From contig NC_042515.1 in assembly GCF_900963305.1 (NCBI RefSeq), positions 3,518,377 through 3,582,376 of the forward strand: a DNA stretch of 64,000 nt, given 5' to 3'. This stretch comes from Echeneis naucrates. Lineage: Eukaryota; Chordata; Actinopteri; Carangiformes; Echeneidae. The notes beneath the pieces are model-generated. The model was not told the DNA's origin. It did not search any database and was given only the letters and a program-made list of their open reading frames with translations. Below, one piece after another: positions 22,601 through 34,800 of this stretch. Both the position numbers and the translations under genes were made by a program. Position 1 is the stretch's first letter; every line of letters begins with the position of its first letter.

Positions 22601-23281
22601 TCACTAGATTGTCCTTTTTACAACGATAGGTATCTAAATTGAAATTTTTATATCAGAACAGGCATGATTTAACATTTAAAGCCCAGTTGTTTGGCTCCAG
22701 GTTTTATAGTACAAACTTTATATTATTCCCCTTTTTGTAATTTTTTCTTGCACATTATATTTTCAGGGATATAAAGATGCTGTTGTGCAGTTTTAATGAA
22801 TCTTTTAGTGAAGGGCCTTTTGTCTTCCTGACCTCAGATCTGAAGTAGTAGGTCAGTGTTGTTTCCTGTCTGTGTCTGCAGTAAGAAGGCCTGCAAGTAC
22901 TTCGACCAGGGTCGCGGTTCGTGTCCGTTTGGAGGGAAGTGTTTGTATCTTCACGCCTTCCCAGACGGAACCCGAGCAGAGCCGGACCGGCCACGGAAAC
23001 AGCTGAGCTCCGAGGGGAACGTCCGGGTGAGAAACCGCAGCTGCCATTCCAATTGAGAACCATCAGCTAGGCGGTTCGGGATCTCGTGCTTGACTCAGTT
23101 TTTGTTTCTTTGTGTCTTTCAGTTCATGAACAACGTTCGTCTTTGGGACTTCATCGAGGAGCGCGAGCAGCGGTCCGTCCCGCCCCTGCCGGCCCTCGAT
23201 GACGACATGGCGGAGCTGAGGGAACTCTTCATGCAGATGTCTGGTCCAAGCCACGAAGGGCCGGAGACCTCGCTCACATAA
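19685..23281 (+). CDS. mkrn2: Makorin-2, RING-type E3 ubiquitin ligase
   Basis: Makorin-family protein that couples C3H RNA-binding zinc fingers to a RING ubiquitin-ligase domain. Exons: 19685-19710, 20343-20471, 20564-20709, 20898-21020, 21137-21315, 21969-22034, 22104-22252, 22417-22527, 22882-23026, 23123-23281; all phases agree, 410 residues (human 416). Domains in order: two C3H fingers ([30 protein letters not shown]), a Gly-rich linker, a third C3H ([15 protein letters not shown]), the makorin Cys/His motif ([14 protein letters not shown]), the RING ([28 protein letters not shown]) and a fourth C3H ([17 protein letters not shown]). All zinc ligands are present. The C-terminus ([15 protein letters not shown]) is typical of makorin-2. 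The poly-Gly stretch after PPSRG is longer than in mammals. The gene looks intact. Confidence 0.96.
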
Positions 23282-25873
23282 GACCACTCCAGGAAAACCG
23301 GCAACACCTTCGACTATGGGTTTTAAGACTGAGAGCCACATTTATGGGTCAAATATTAAATCATGTGATAACTCTGCAGCTCCGTTTCACTTTGATTATC
23401 ATGTTTAGTAACTGACCATTCATATAATATTAATATTTTATTTATGGTGTAAATAAGTAAATACAGAGTAAGTGTGATGTCACCTGGTGGTGTTGTGTTA
23501 ATTTTTCACAAAACAACCCATGTAATTCCTGTGTAAAAAAAAAAAAAACAACAACAAACAAACAAAAAAAAAAAAATTCAGTAAGCTGTAATGACTGGAG
23601 TTCACACAGAATGTGAATATGTAGACATCCTGTGCTACATATTTGAACGTAGGGCTTTGGCCACCAGGGAATCGAACCTAAACCCTCGAAGAACCTGATT
23701 TACTGACTGTGCCACTGTGGAGAGAGACTTTCCACACATCTCCTGACCTGACATCACATGTGCAGAGCTGAGGAATTATGATTTCTTTTGGCTGTTAAAA
23801 TAAAAAAGAATCAACATGTTGGCGATCCATCGAGTGTGTTGTCAAATACAATGAAGTTTGAAAATTTGGCGAAATAGAGGACGTCGTGCATAAAGTAGTG
23901 ATAACACTGAATGTTGCTGCAGACTCGCTGTTAATGGATCCAAACACCATTTCAAACACTTGATATCTGCCATCTAGATAATGTGTCAGGTTTGGTAGCA
24001 TTTGTCTCAAGACTTGTGGAGATATCGATGTGCTTTGATTTTGCATAGTTTGATAATTGTAGAGTGACACGCTCCTGAATTGATCGTAGGTTGCAGTGAG
24101 GAAGAGATTTGTCACAATTCAGTAGATGTACTGAAAAAGAATCAGCTCCATAGGACATATTAATTGACCTATTGTAATTTTAATTTTTTTTTTGGTTGTT
24201 TTTGGCTTAAAGTCTGGAATGTCATTAAAAATCTGAATAGTTTTTGTGACACGTCTGAGGTTGAAAAGACAAACACTGATTTCACATCCTCAATAAAGAA
24301 CATTTAATACGATACTTCAGCTCAACACTTTTTTTGTTTTATTAAACATCTGAATCTAAAATATTTAGAAATATAAATTAGATAAAAAAAAATTAACCTT
24401 TTCCATTTCAATCATCTATCGCTAAAAATTTATGCCTCAATTGAAAAAAGACTGTAAATGTTGAGAACAAAATTTGGGACAAATCAGTGTAGCTGATTAT
24501 GAGAAAAGAAAAGTTGACAATTTTCTGCAGAAATTCCTCTGAGAACTGAAACAACTTAACCAAGTTCTGCGTTAATCAGTCAGACCTTTGTTTTTGCAGT
24601 ATTGAAACTCGTCATAACTTATCTGGAGATGAATAATGAGTAAATAATGTTTCGCAGCAGCTCAGAGGGCAAAAGAAACAAACGGACCAAGTTGTGTATT
24701 TATACGTCGGTCCTTATTACTTTCTTGTAACATCATTTAATGTTGGAATCACAGATTATACATGTTTCACACAGATCAGGAGAAAAAGGTGTCACATTTT
24801 TGTGTGTGCTGAAACAATCAAATCGCAATTTTGCTAAATGTGCATGCGAGCTGTGAGAGAGCTGGCTGAAATCTACAAGGACATCAACAAAAATATGAAG
24901 TAAAAAAACTATTTTTAGTTGGACTTTAGTGTTTTGAATCATATTCGTATATCTAAGCTGGTGGTCAGGACAGTACCACCTGTCTGTCACCATCCAAAAC
25001 AAACTGAACTGAAAGCTAAAAATAAAACCTGCTGTCGCTCCATCCTATTTCCTCAGCTGTTTCCATAAGGATGTCCCAGTCCTCTCCTGGAAACCCACCA
25101 ACTGGATGACACCGTGAAGCTTCCTTCCTTTGTGGCCTGATGTCACCGTCTCCTGACTGACCATATGAATGTCTGAATACTTAGTTTGAGTGAAGCAGCT
25201 TTTTATCGTGGTGGTAAAAATGAAAATGTGGGAGCAGGATGACCGAGGTCCAACTCAAGAAAATCCCCCATCAGACAAAAGTGAGTATGAGTACGAAATG
25301 CAAAATAAATCAAACAAACAGGCGACAGTTCGAGGACGTCTCTGGAGAACCTGTGATGAGAGGAGATCCTGAACTCGGAGAAACTTTTATCCTGAAGATG
25401 ATCGGGCTCCCTCCCTCCCTGCGTGTCACCACTGATTACTTTAATCCAGCTAGAGCACCTTAACTCCGCAGCGCTGAGAGCAGGGAGTCAGGCGGTAACA
25501 GGTGGCAGAGACACTTCCTTCCCTGCCCCCCCCTCCATCCCCTTCCACCTGACAACCCCTCAGACTCTCCCTCAGCTCTGCTCGCTGCTGCTTTGGTCCC
25601 GGTTTGGTGATTTGAAGCTGGCAGGGCTGCCTCACAGTTTTGCGGGCTAAGACACCCCAGTGCCTGGGCTGTCAGGCTGCCAGGCTGGTGGGGAGGCAAG
25701 AGGGGAGCACAAAGAGTTTGGGTGGTGGTGGGGAGGGAGGAGGAGAAGGAGGGGTGAGGGCTGCTGGGAAAAGAGCTAGAGAGGAAAGAAAGGCAGGAAG
25801 GCAGGAAGACTGTGTGGACTGTGAAGCTGCTGCCACAAACAAACAACAAGAGCTCAGCAGAGCGCCGGGAAGA
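23282..25873. other. Intergenic stretch between mkrn2 and fam107a
   Basis: Contains the mkrn2 3' UTR (AT-rich, several weak polyadenylation-like signals; AATAAA near 24292), a tRNA-like fragment at about 23650, then unremarkable AT-rich sequence. From about 25460 to 25873 it becomes purine-rich (GGA/GAA tracts) and leads into the first fam107a exon as probable 5' UTR/promoter. No conserved protein, and in particular no raf1 exon, was recognised on either strand. Confidence 0.5.
23650..23732 (-). repeat. tRNA-derived (SINE-like) fragment
   Basis: The minus strand has a near-consensus Pol III B box (GGTTCGATTCC, plus 23668-23678) preceded by an A-box-like TGGCACAGTCAGT (plus 23702-23714). Spacing is shorter than in a working tRNA and the arms do not pair well, so this is a decayed tRNA-derived SINE head or tRNA pseudogene rather than a tRNA gene. 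Confidence 0.4.
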
Positions 25874-28800
25874 ATGGGAGCTGCGTACGGGAAGAAGGTC
25901 AGTCCAGCCCTGCTGCAGTTTGGATTATTCTTTAGACTTTAAGGCTGAGCAGTTTGGTTCTTACAGTCGATTTAGATCAATCCGAGGTGCCAGCTTGTCT
26001 AACAGTTCTACATGTTTGTGTTTCTGCTTTTTTTTTCTTCAATATATATTTATACAATTCACAAGTTACATGTTGATTAGATAACTGGTCACTTAGTCAA
26101 CTGACCCATCACTCACCAGATCCAGCTTTGTGGATTTTGGTCTGAAACACTGATGCCAGCTTGTACTGGCATCAGTACTGGAACTGGAACTGATGGTATG
26201 TTTTATTATAAATAATGAAGTGTGCATTTAAAAAACAAACAAACAAAAAAAAAACTCGGTTGTGCTGCTTAATTATAATAATTAAAGTATCAGTTCACTT
26301 CGTGTTGAAGGATTTCATCAGCGCAGTTCATCAAATACAAAGAATGAAGCAATAACTGTGAAATGAATGTTCTTGCACTTCTTTCATGTTAATTGGATGT
26401 GAACGGACGTTGATGTGTATGTGCAGGATGTCCGCTGTGAATTTAGTCAGGACTGTTCAAAGGACAAATTCACTTGTACCGATCAGTATGGCACCTCGGA
26501 TCCTGTTTAAATGTGGTTTTTAGGTGCCTGATAATACTTTCATAGGTCTAAACGTTAGCTATACGTAGCTGGACTTGGCCTTTCCACAACTGTTTCACTG
26601 CGGTTTGATTCAGGGCAACCATCGTGTCAATGACTCTTATATTTCACACGGAGCATGTGCACTTCATATCTAGTTTTTCAGCCAAGTTTCAAGTTTCCAG
26701 CTCGTTCCAGCTCCCGGCAGTTTGAGCTGTGGCCTAAAACAAACAATAACGATGACGATGATAAACAAAATCAAATCACATTAAGCTGCAGCTTCACTTT
26801 TACAAACTGCTGTTTGTCCGACACGAGGCAGAAATCAAACCACAACTGTGAGCTATATTTAAAGTCGCATTGACGACGACATCACGGCTCAACGAGATAT
26901 TAGATACCTTTGGTGATAGAGAGCAGGATCAAAGGTCAGAGGTCAGAGGTCGAGCTGCATCACAACCTCTGGGTGAACTTGGAGGAAACAGTGATAAATC
27001 ACTCTAACAACTGAATTGGAATAATATTTAAATAAGTTTTCTTTATTTTTTACTTCACAATCAGAAATTGTTGTTAAACTGATTATAAAAATTTTCATTT
27101 CAGTTTCTCAGTTTCTGACATCTATACATAAATTAAAAAACAAGAAGAAAAAGAACTTGAAAAATACAAACTCAAAGTTGTTGATAATGAAAATAAAGAA
27201 ACAAAAACACAAATCTGTTAGTTTCCTGGTTCGGCCAATAGGACAGGTCTCAGCCACATGCAGTTTTAATTTTGGTTTATTAATTGTTTTATTGATAACT
27301 TGATGTCACAGATGAAAACCACGTCCACTCCACCTGTACGTCACTGAGCCTCAGGCCTCATCTCTGGAGCTGAGCTCAGTTTAAAGCGACGTCTCAAACA
27401 TCCTCCGAAAAAGCATTTAGAAGCATTTACAAATATTTGAGCTATGGGGCACGACACACCTGTCGAGGAGGGCGTGTTAGTCGCCATGGTGACCGACAGC
27501 TGACGGAGGTATCGCAGTAACGTCCCCTCAGATGGACTCAATAGTCTATTTTCAGTTCGTGTTCCTGGTCTCACAGTTCGTACACTCCCCTCCAGGCCTC
27601 TCGATCTTCTAATCCCAAACATGTCACAGCCTACAAGAAATAAGAGTCCGAGCAGCCAGCACATGTGCAGCCTAACCTTTCACAGAGAAAGGTCACCTGT
27701 AAACTTTGGACTGTTTCATCATCCAGCAGCATCAGCAGCTGTGAACCCGTCAACATTCAGGCGGGTCCTGAGTTGATTTAGACGACCGTGTCGAATATCC
27801 TTCAGCTGCTGCTTCAATGTGGCTGAAAATACGAAGCTGACAGAGAACGCAGCAGCTGCCAGACTCCCGGGTCAGTCCTGGTTCCTGTAAAAAACTATCT
27901 GCACATCAGGGACACATCTGGACAGCTGTGTCAGTGCAGCAGCCGGCGGACGAGTCACTAAACCGTGAAACCTCACAGCAAAACACTCGTACATTAAAGG
28001 TAACCTTCTCCTGGTTTATTTTCAGGAGCTGTTTAATGCTGTATTTAATGCTGCTGCATTTAAATTTTCACCTGAGAGGATATATTAAAATGTGAAACAA
28101 ACTAATTAAAAGTGGAAGATTTTTGTCAAATGACAAGTCAGAGCTGATATATACGTTTTAAACAAAACAGTAGAACTAAAATCGAATTGAATAAACAAGT
28201 AAAAAGTTTTATTAGCGTGATTAAAGACAAACAGTGAGACTCCTGTGAAACGTTTTTAAAGGTGTGTTCTCAGTTTTATTGATGATGGAATTAAAAAAAA
28301 GGCAGCAGAGAAGAAGTCGGCCTATTCTGAGCCAATCAGATCCCTTTTTCTGTGAACTCATGTGTGAGTAAGTCAATCAGGGCCGACAGAATAGATAGCA
28401 GAGTATTTTCAGCCGCGGTTACATAACGTTGCTCATTAACAACACAAGGAACTTGTTTCTGACCTGGGACGGGTCCAGGGTCAGACCGGCCCCCGACATG
28501 AAACGCACAACAGCACACACAACAAGGACACACAGGGACACACGCGTGTTGTTAAATGAACCAGGTCTGTGTGTTTGTGGTGGGGCGTGATCATCGGTGG
28601 GTTAAATCCAGGGAGGCAGATTAGGACAATCAGAGCAGCTAAAAATACTGAAACCAGAGCAGACCTGGGGGTTGAAGTGTGTGTGTGGGGGCGGGGGGGG
28701 TCCTCCTGCAGGCCTTTGGCAGCTGGACTCCAAATACTTTTCACTTGGTTTCAAGTCCAAATTCCTTTATTTGTCCTCATGGGGAATAAAATGAATGTGA

Positions 28801-31800
28801 AAGACGTCGTTACACATCAGTTTCACTCTATCAGTCAACCGAGGCAAATACGACTGATGATCATTAAATTCCTGAAGTCTGCCCCCCCCCATTGACCTTT
28901 AATATTACAATAGATGCTGCATTAAATAACAATAATATCAGTTCATTCATCTAGAATAGTTTCCATTTATAGCTGCAACTGTCATTTTGTTGATTTGATG
29001 AAGAATAAAGTTGTCACCACAAGAAAAACAACAGAAATGACTCAGACCAGCGAGTCGACTCGACTCCAAAAACTACCAATGAGCGATGGAAAGCAGAATA
29101 TTACAGTTTGACTGGATATTTATTGTTATTATTATTAGAACTGTAGCTTTCCTGATGATGTTATGTGGCGGTTCTTCCAGCAGAGGTCAGTCCGCCTTCA
29201 GCTCAGTTCTGCTTCTGTGCTCGTGAACAGATTCAGGGAGGAACTTGAGGGAGAGAACCAGAGGAAGGTTTGATTCCCGGCACCGACGTGTTACAGTCTG
29301 CTAATCAGCTTTGTGATGAACAAAAGAAAAGGGCCGGACTTAGCTCACTGCTTGTGTGACTTGATAATGACTTGATAAAGGTATTAATATTTATTAAAAA
29401 GTCTTGCCGTCACTCTTCCTGCTCACGTTGTTTGCCGGACCCCCCCTCGCACACCACCAGGGAGGGGATGGTGTAATTTTTGCCCTCATCTTTGTCTCCT
29501 TCCTGATAAAATGTCCCAAACCTTTAGTTAAATTCCTGAGGGGCACAGCGGAGACTTCAGATTCCCCCTCTGGGTGAAGGGGTGAGGATGAGGGGGGGGG
29601 GGTGTCTCTGAGACAGAGAGGGCCTTGTCACCATGTTGAAGCCTGATGAGGTCTCTTAGCAACCGACACAAAGTCCATTCAGTCGCGGAGGACGTTGTCC
29701 AACTGACCTGGAGTCAGACAGGAGAGGAGCAGCTGAGAAACAACCCGAGAGAGGAGGAGGAGGAGGAGGATGAAGAGGCAAATTCAGGAAAACAAAACTG
29801 AATGTTGTTAAGAAAGCGTCTGTTAAAGAGGAAACCTGCAGCCTGCATGGAAATGTTCTGATCAGGGAAGCCGTGGATGGTTTCCAGGTGATGGGGAGCG
29901 CCAGTGAATATGTGGCGTCATAAATGGCCTCCCCTGAGTCAGCATCAGTTTATCAGGACTTCCACTTCACTGCCTGACATTTTCGTCCCTGTTTTGTTTG
30001 GCGGTGGTGGCGAAACTCACCCTTTTCTTTTATTCTTCTGTGTTTTCCAGAAGGCGTACAACATCAACCACGAGCCTCCACTGAAGCAGCAGTGTGTGAA
30101 AAATGGAAAGCACCCACAAGACAAAGGTTGGTCCCTCTCAGGTTACCGTCCAACCACGAGAGCAAAGATGTGAGTGGGTGCTGGGGTTTGTCAGTGCGGT
30201 CCAAGTGTGAGTCGGGCCGCGATGAACATACAAGTTTTCACATTCACAGGCACCAAGTGACCAATCAGGAGGCAGGAACTGTTCCTCTGCTGACAGGGTC
30301 AATAAACGCAACCTTTAAATAAATAGATTCGAGGTGCGCTGAATAAATAAATGTTGCTCTGACACGGCTACAGATCGATCCAGTGAAGGGAGACAAACCG
30401 CTGATGTTCAGGATTGACTGATTTCCCGCTGAGTCAAAGGTCCTGGGGGATTTCATTCCCGCTCCATCCCTCCAACATTCAACACACTAACACTCCCTGA
30501 AATGAATAACAATTTAAGTCACAAGCAGCTTTTCCCACCTTCACCTCATTTCTGCTGTGCAACGTTCAGGTGCCGTTTGTTTTGGGCTGAGATGTTGGTG
30601 ACCCATGGTGACCCCATTTCTGGACGCCACAATGAGATCAGATGTGATTTTCACAATCACATCTGACCTCATTGTGTTGATTGTTTATATTCAGCGTTCT
30701 GAGCAAGTGATCCTCAGTTGAGACGCAGTTGATATAACCGAAACCTGAGCTGCATTCCTACAAACTATTGTGATTTTGTCCAACAAGGACGATGACATCC
30801 TGAAGAGGTGAAGAGAAAAACCCCCAACAGTCCTGATCTGGTCGTCCTCACAGAGAAAGTTTGTCTCAGTGCCATCAGCAGGTAATGACGGGACATCCAG
30901 ACTTCACTGTCTCTAATTCTGTGAACATACTGGATGGATGAGAGGAAGATGAAGAGGAGGAGGAAGAGATGGAGGAGCAGCAGGAGGCGGAGCGAGGGAA
31001 AACACTGAGCAGATCATGTGACCTTTGTTTCACACTGGACATGATTCAGTTGGTGGAGAGAAGCCAGATCCAGGAGGGCTGCTGCTGCTGCTGCTGCTGC
31101 TGCTCCTACAGAAAGAAACACATGAGGACCGGATCAGGACCAAACCAGAACCAGATCAGATGGATCAGAGGAGGATCAGCAGCACCGCTCAGCCGGGCGC
31201 AGCCAGGGATGGGATGGTGAAGTCCGGTAAGACCTGGAGCTGGACTCACTCCGATCCTGGATCCCTCTGAAGCTTCTTTCTGTAGTGAACTGATGTTTGT
31301 GGGTGTGTGCTCAGCTGTTGTGCGTGTACTAATTATGTTGTGTTCATTAATTTTACACGATGTGGTTTTATCCTCCTTTATCAGGGCACGAACAGCAGCT
31401 GATAAATCATCCGTATGCACTAAATCTGGCTCAGCTACTTTATGTTCTGTTCATGGTGGTGTGAAATAATCCAACGAGAAGGGGGATTTATGGCCAGATT
31501 CTTCAAACCACTAAATCTGTCTCCTGACAAGACACAAACAGAAAATTACGCAGTTTTAATCTAGTTCTAAATCAGCTTCATTGCGTTTTCTCCATGTTTG
31601 TTAATCCGGTGATTTGGGTGAATCAAAAGCTGCCGAAATGATGAAAAGCATTCAACTGAAATAGAATAGAACAGAAACAAGGTTGTTAGTTCGAACTACA
31701 GTTAAAAACATTCATGAATGTTTGCAGGATATTTTTGATCTTTGCTCATATTGCATGATTTTTATTTTAGGATGTTATTCTTTAGGAATTTAAATGGAGG

Positions 31801-34800
31801 AAAACGATCAGACTTCTTCTTCTTCTGTAAAAATAATACAAGACAATAAAAAAGTGAAGTTTCAGTCTAGCTGACAGTAAAATCATCGGCTCATTTTTAC
31901 TGATACATTTGAAATCAGGCAGAGGAATTATGAATATTTCAACTTTTTTTTTTTATGGTTTAATCGATGATGCATTGCATTTCATTTTATGAGTTTTGCC
32001 CGTGAAATGTTACAACCATCCCAAATCAGAAACTCCAGCTGTAAAGAGCACATTTAGCTGAACTAAAGTACCTTCCTGTTTGTCTTGCTGCTTTTATGAT
32101 TTACATTTCATGAATAATAATTTAGGTCTGCTGTGCTGGAGAGCAGTGTGGTGTGAACTGTTAATAAACCAGTGACAGAGAGGATGAAGTCACAGCCGGG
32201 ACTGAGAGTTCACATCAACTTACTCTGCTGAGATTCTTATGTAATAAAACATTTTCACAGCTTTTCAGCTTCGGAGGAGCCGCCTGCATCAGTATTCACT
32301 GGTGTTTTAGTCCTGGTCCAGTTCCCCGAAGAACAGTGTCAGTTGATCAGCGGCTCCAAACTTTGACCTGAGTCAAAACGTGTGTTTGACTTCGATATTT
32401 GCTGAGTTCAAACTTCAGGCCTGCTCTGTTTGAACGCGCTCAAATCTGTGTATGTGACTGAGGAAGCTTAAAAAAAGCATTCCAGAGAAAAGACATTATC
32501 TTCTGACAGGACTCTGTAACATAATCACTTTTCCTCTGCAGTTATCAGACTGAGGCAGAAATCAACTTCTAGGTGTAACCAGATAACAGGCACTCAGAAA
32601 GACGTCGATCCTACAGAGAGGATTTAGTTTGCACGTCCTGTCTCAAATCAATATGAAACCACATATTATCTCAAAGTCTGTCCGGCCTGGTTCTCCCACA
32701 GACAGTCAGCTGACTTCTCTCCTGTTCAAGTCAAAAGTCCCAACCTTAATCTGCGATCACTGGAAGCAGCTGTAATGTATATTTTAACAGTGTATTATAT
32801 CATTATCTTCAGGAATGTGGTATAAACTTGGAGAAAAGCATCGGCTCTGTTTGGCTTTTACATCAAGCTCCAGCTCACACAGTTGAAATCCTGAAGAAGG
32901 AATCTTCATGGATAGGTTACATCTGTACCAGCTGGGTGTGGCAGCTCAGACTCTCACCCCAGCCCTCCCTCCCACTGCCTGAATCATTGTACGTCAAACA
33001 CGTGATTCAAGAGGGAAGGTAAAATTATCTGCCCCTCCAGCCTCGTCCCGCCGCCCGTGATCTGTTTCAGCCGCTTGTGCTATTAGAAACAACTGTTCGG
33101 CCACCGTTAAGGTCAACATCGTCCTTCTGTTCCATACGACTGATCCACAGTCAGAGAAGTCGTCGATTCCTTATCATAATCAGTTACTGGACTCATTTGT
33201 GGGGATTTATTGTCAGATGATGAAAGAAAAGTTCCAAGTGTCATATTCAACGCAGAGCTGATCACCTGATCTTGGGAATGGGAACAAATCCCTGCACGGT
33301 GCTCCGCAGCTGAGACTATAGCCGTCGTCCACACACTTTTGTCCACGTTCGGGCCGAGACGAGCCGATGGCCGGCCTTCCACAGCTCATTTAATTTTTTC
33401 TGAAATATGAGGCAGCAGTGGATGTTGGTCTCTGGTTGCACTTGAGAAAGAGGTCATTGTGTGAAGTGAACTGTATGACATCTGATCTCTGTCTCCCAGA
33501 ATATCTGAGGCCTCGGATCAGATGCCTGTTAATCTGTTCTTTCTTCTGTCAGACAAACAGAGACGATGGACGGAGACTCTTGGACATCCAGTGAAGACTA
33601 TGAAACGCTGTCTGTGTCCAAGAGCGCCACTATACATCCTGATTTACGTGACAACACGAAATAACTGGAATGACTGTCTGAAGCGCTGCAGTGTTCATTG
33701 TAGCTGCAACAGGAACAAACGCCGTTTAGTTTCGTGATAATCTCAGAGTTTTGATAATCCGGCCTTGTCTGTCCTCGTGTCTGCAGCCTCGGCGTATGCA
33801 GACCTACAGCAGCACCGGGCTGAGGCCGTCCAGAGGAAACCGTCCCCGGTGTCCAGCTACGTCCCCCAGCCTGACTACCTGGAGGGGGACGAGGATGACG
33901 ACCTCATAAAACCCAAGAAACTGGTGAACCCCGTGAAAGCTTCAAAAAGTCACCAAGAGCTTCACCGAGAGCTGCTGAGCAGCTACAAAAGGTACACCTG
34001 TGTTTGAATACGCGTGCATGTGGGGACACGTGAGGCTGGAGTGAAGTGTATCTGCAAAAATGTCCATTTTTACTGCAGGACGTGAAAACAATGAATTGCT
34101 TTTCAGACGGGTGAGGACAGCTCAGGAAATTGGGGACATTTGAGCAGAACAGTGACATTCGCGGAAAGAAGAAACATTTGGGCAAAACGGGGAGACTGTT
34201 TTAGGAAAATGAGGGAGTTTTGTTTGCTCTTTTAAGCCCACGACACCACCAGGATGCAGCTGAGATAGTGTGTTTATTCCCCCAATATTTAATACGTACT
34301 TTTTATTTCTTTTTGTGTGCTACAGTCAAATTAACAACCTCCACTTCATTTAGAATCTGCTTGAAAGCAAAAACACCAATTATGAATTCTTCTTTATAAT
34401 TATTAGAATTAGAATTAGAATTAAGGACAAACTATAAAAAGTGACTTGTCTCTTTCCCAGCTCCCAGGGAAGTCCTGCTGCAGCCCAAAATGGGCTTTTA
34501 TTTATAACAGGTGGCGTCACACATAACAAACATAACCAGCTAAGGTTTGCAATCTAACCCGACAAAAAAAGACAACTAAGTCAGCTCCCAAATAAAAACA
34601 GGACAGAACTACATATGTAGTAGTAAAAAGAGCCATTTGGTGTTGAGACAACTGGCCTGAAGTGAACAAACCGTCTGACCGGGTTCATAACTCTGAGGAG
34701 AAACATAACGAGTCCTGACATCAGCCTGAATTCATCTCTGTGGGCAGTTAGTCCAGATTAACGACGGTTAATGATTTTAATCTCTCTCTGCAGCTGCAGA

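Noticed and set aside
23795-24115. 106-residue reading frame on the minus strand
   Set aside because: No recognisable family, no splice context, no codon pattern; composition fits chance in AT-rich DNA.
30628-30676. microRNA precursor
   Set aside because: Stem is only 21 bp and flanks do not extend the pairing.
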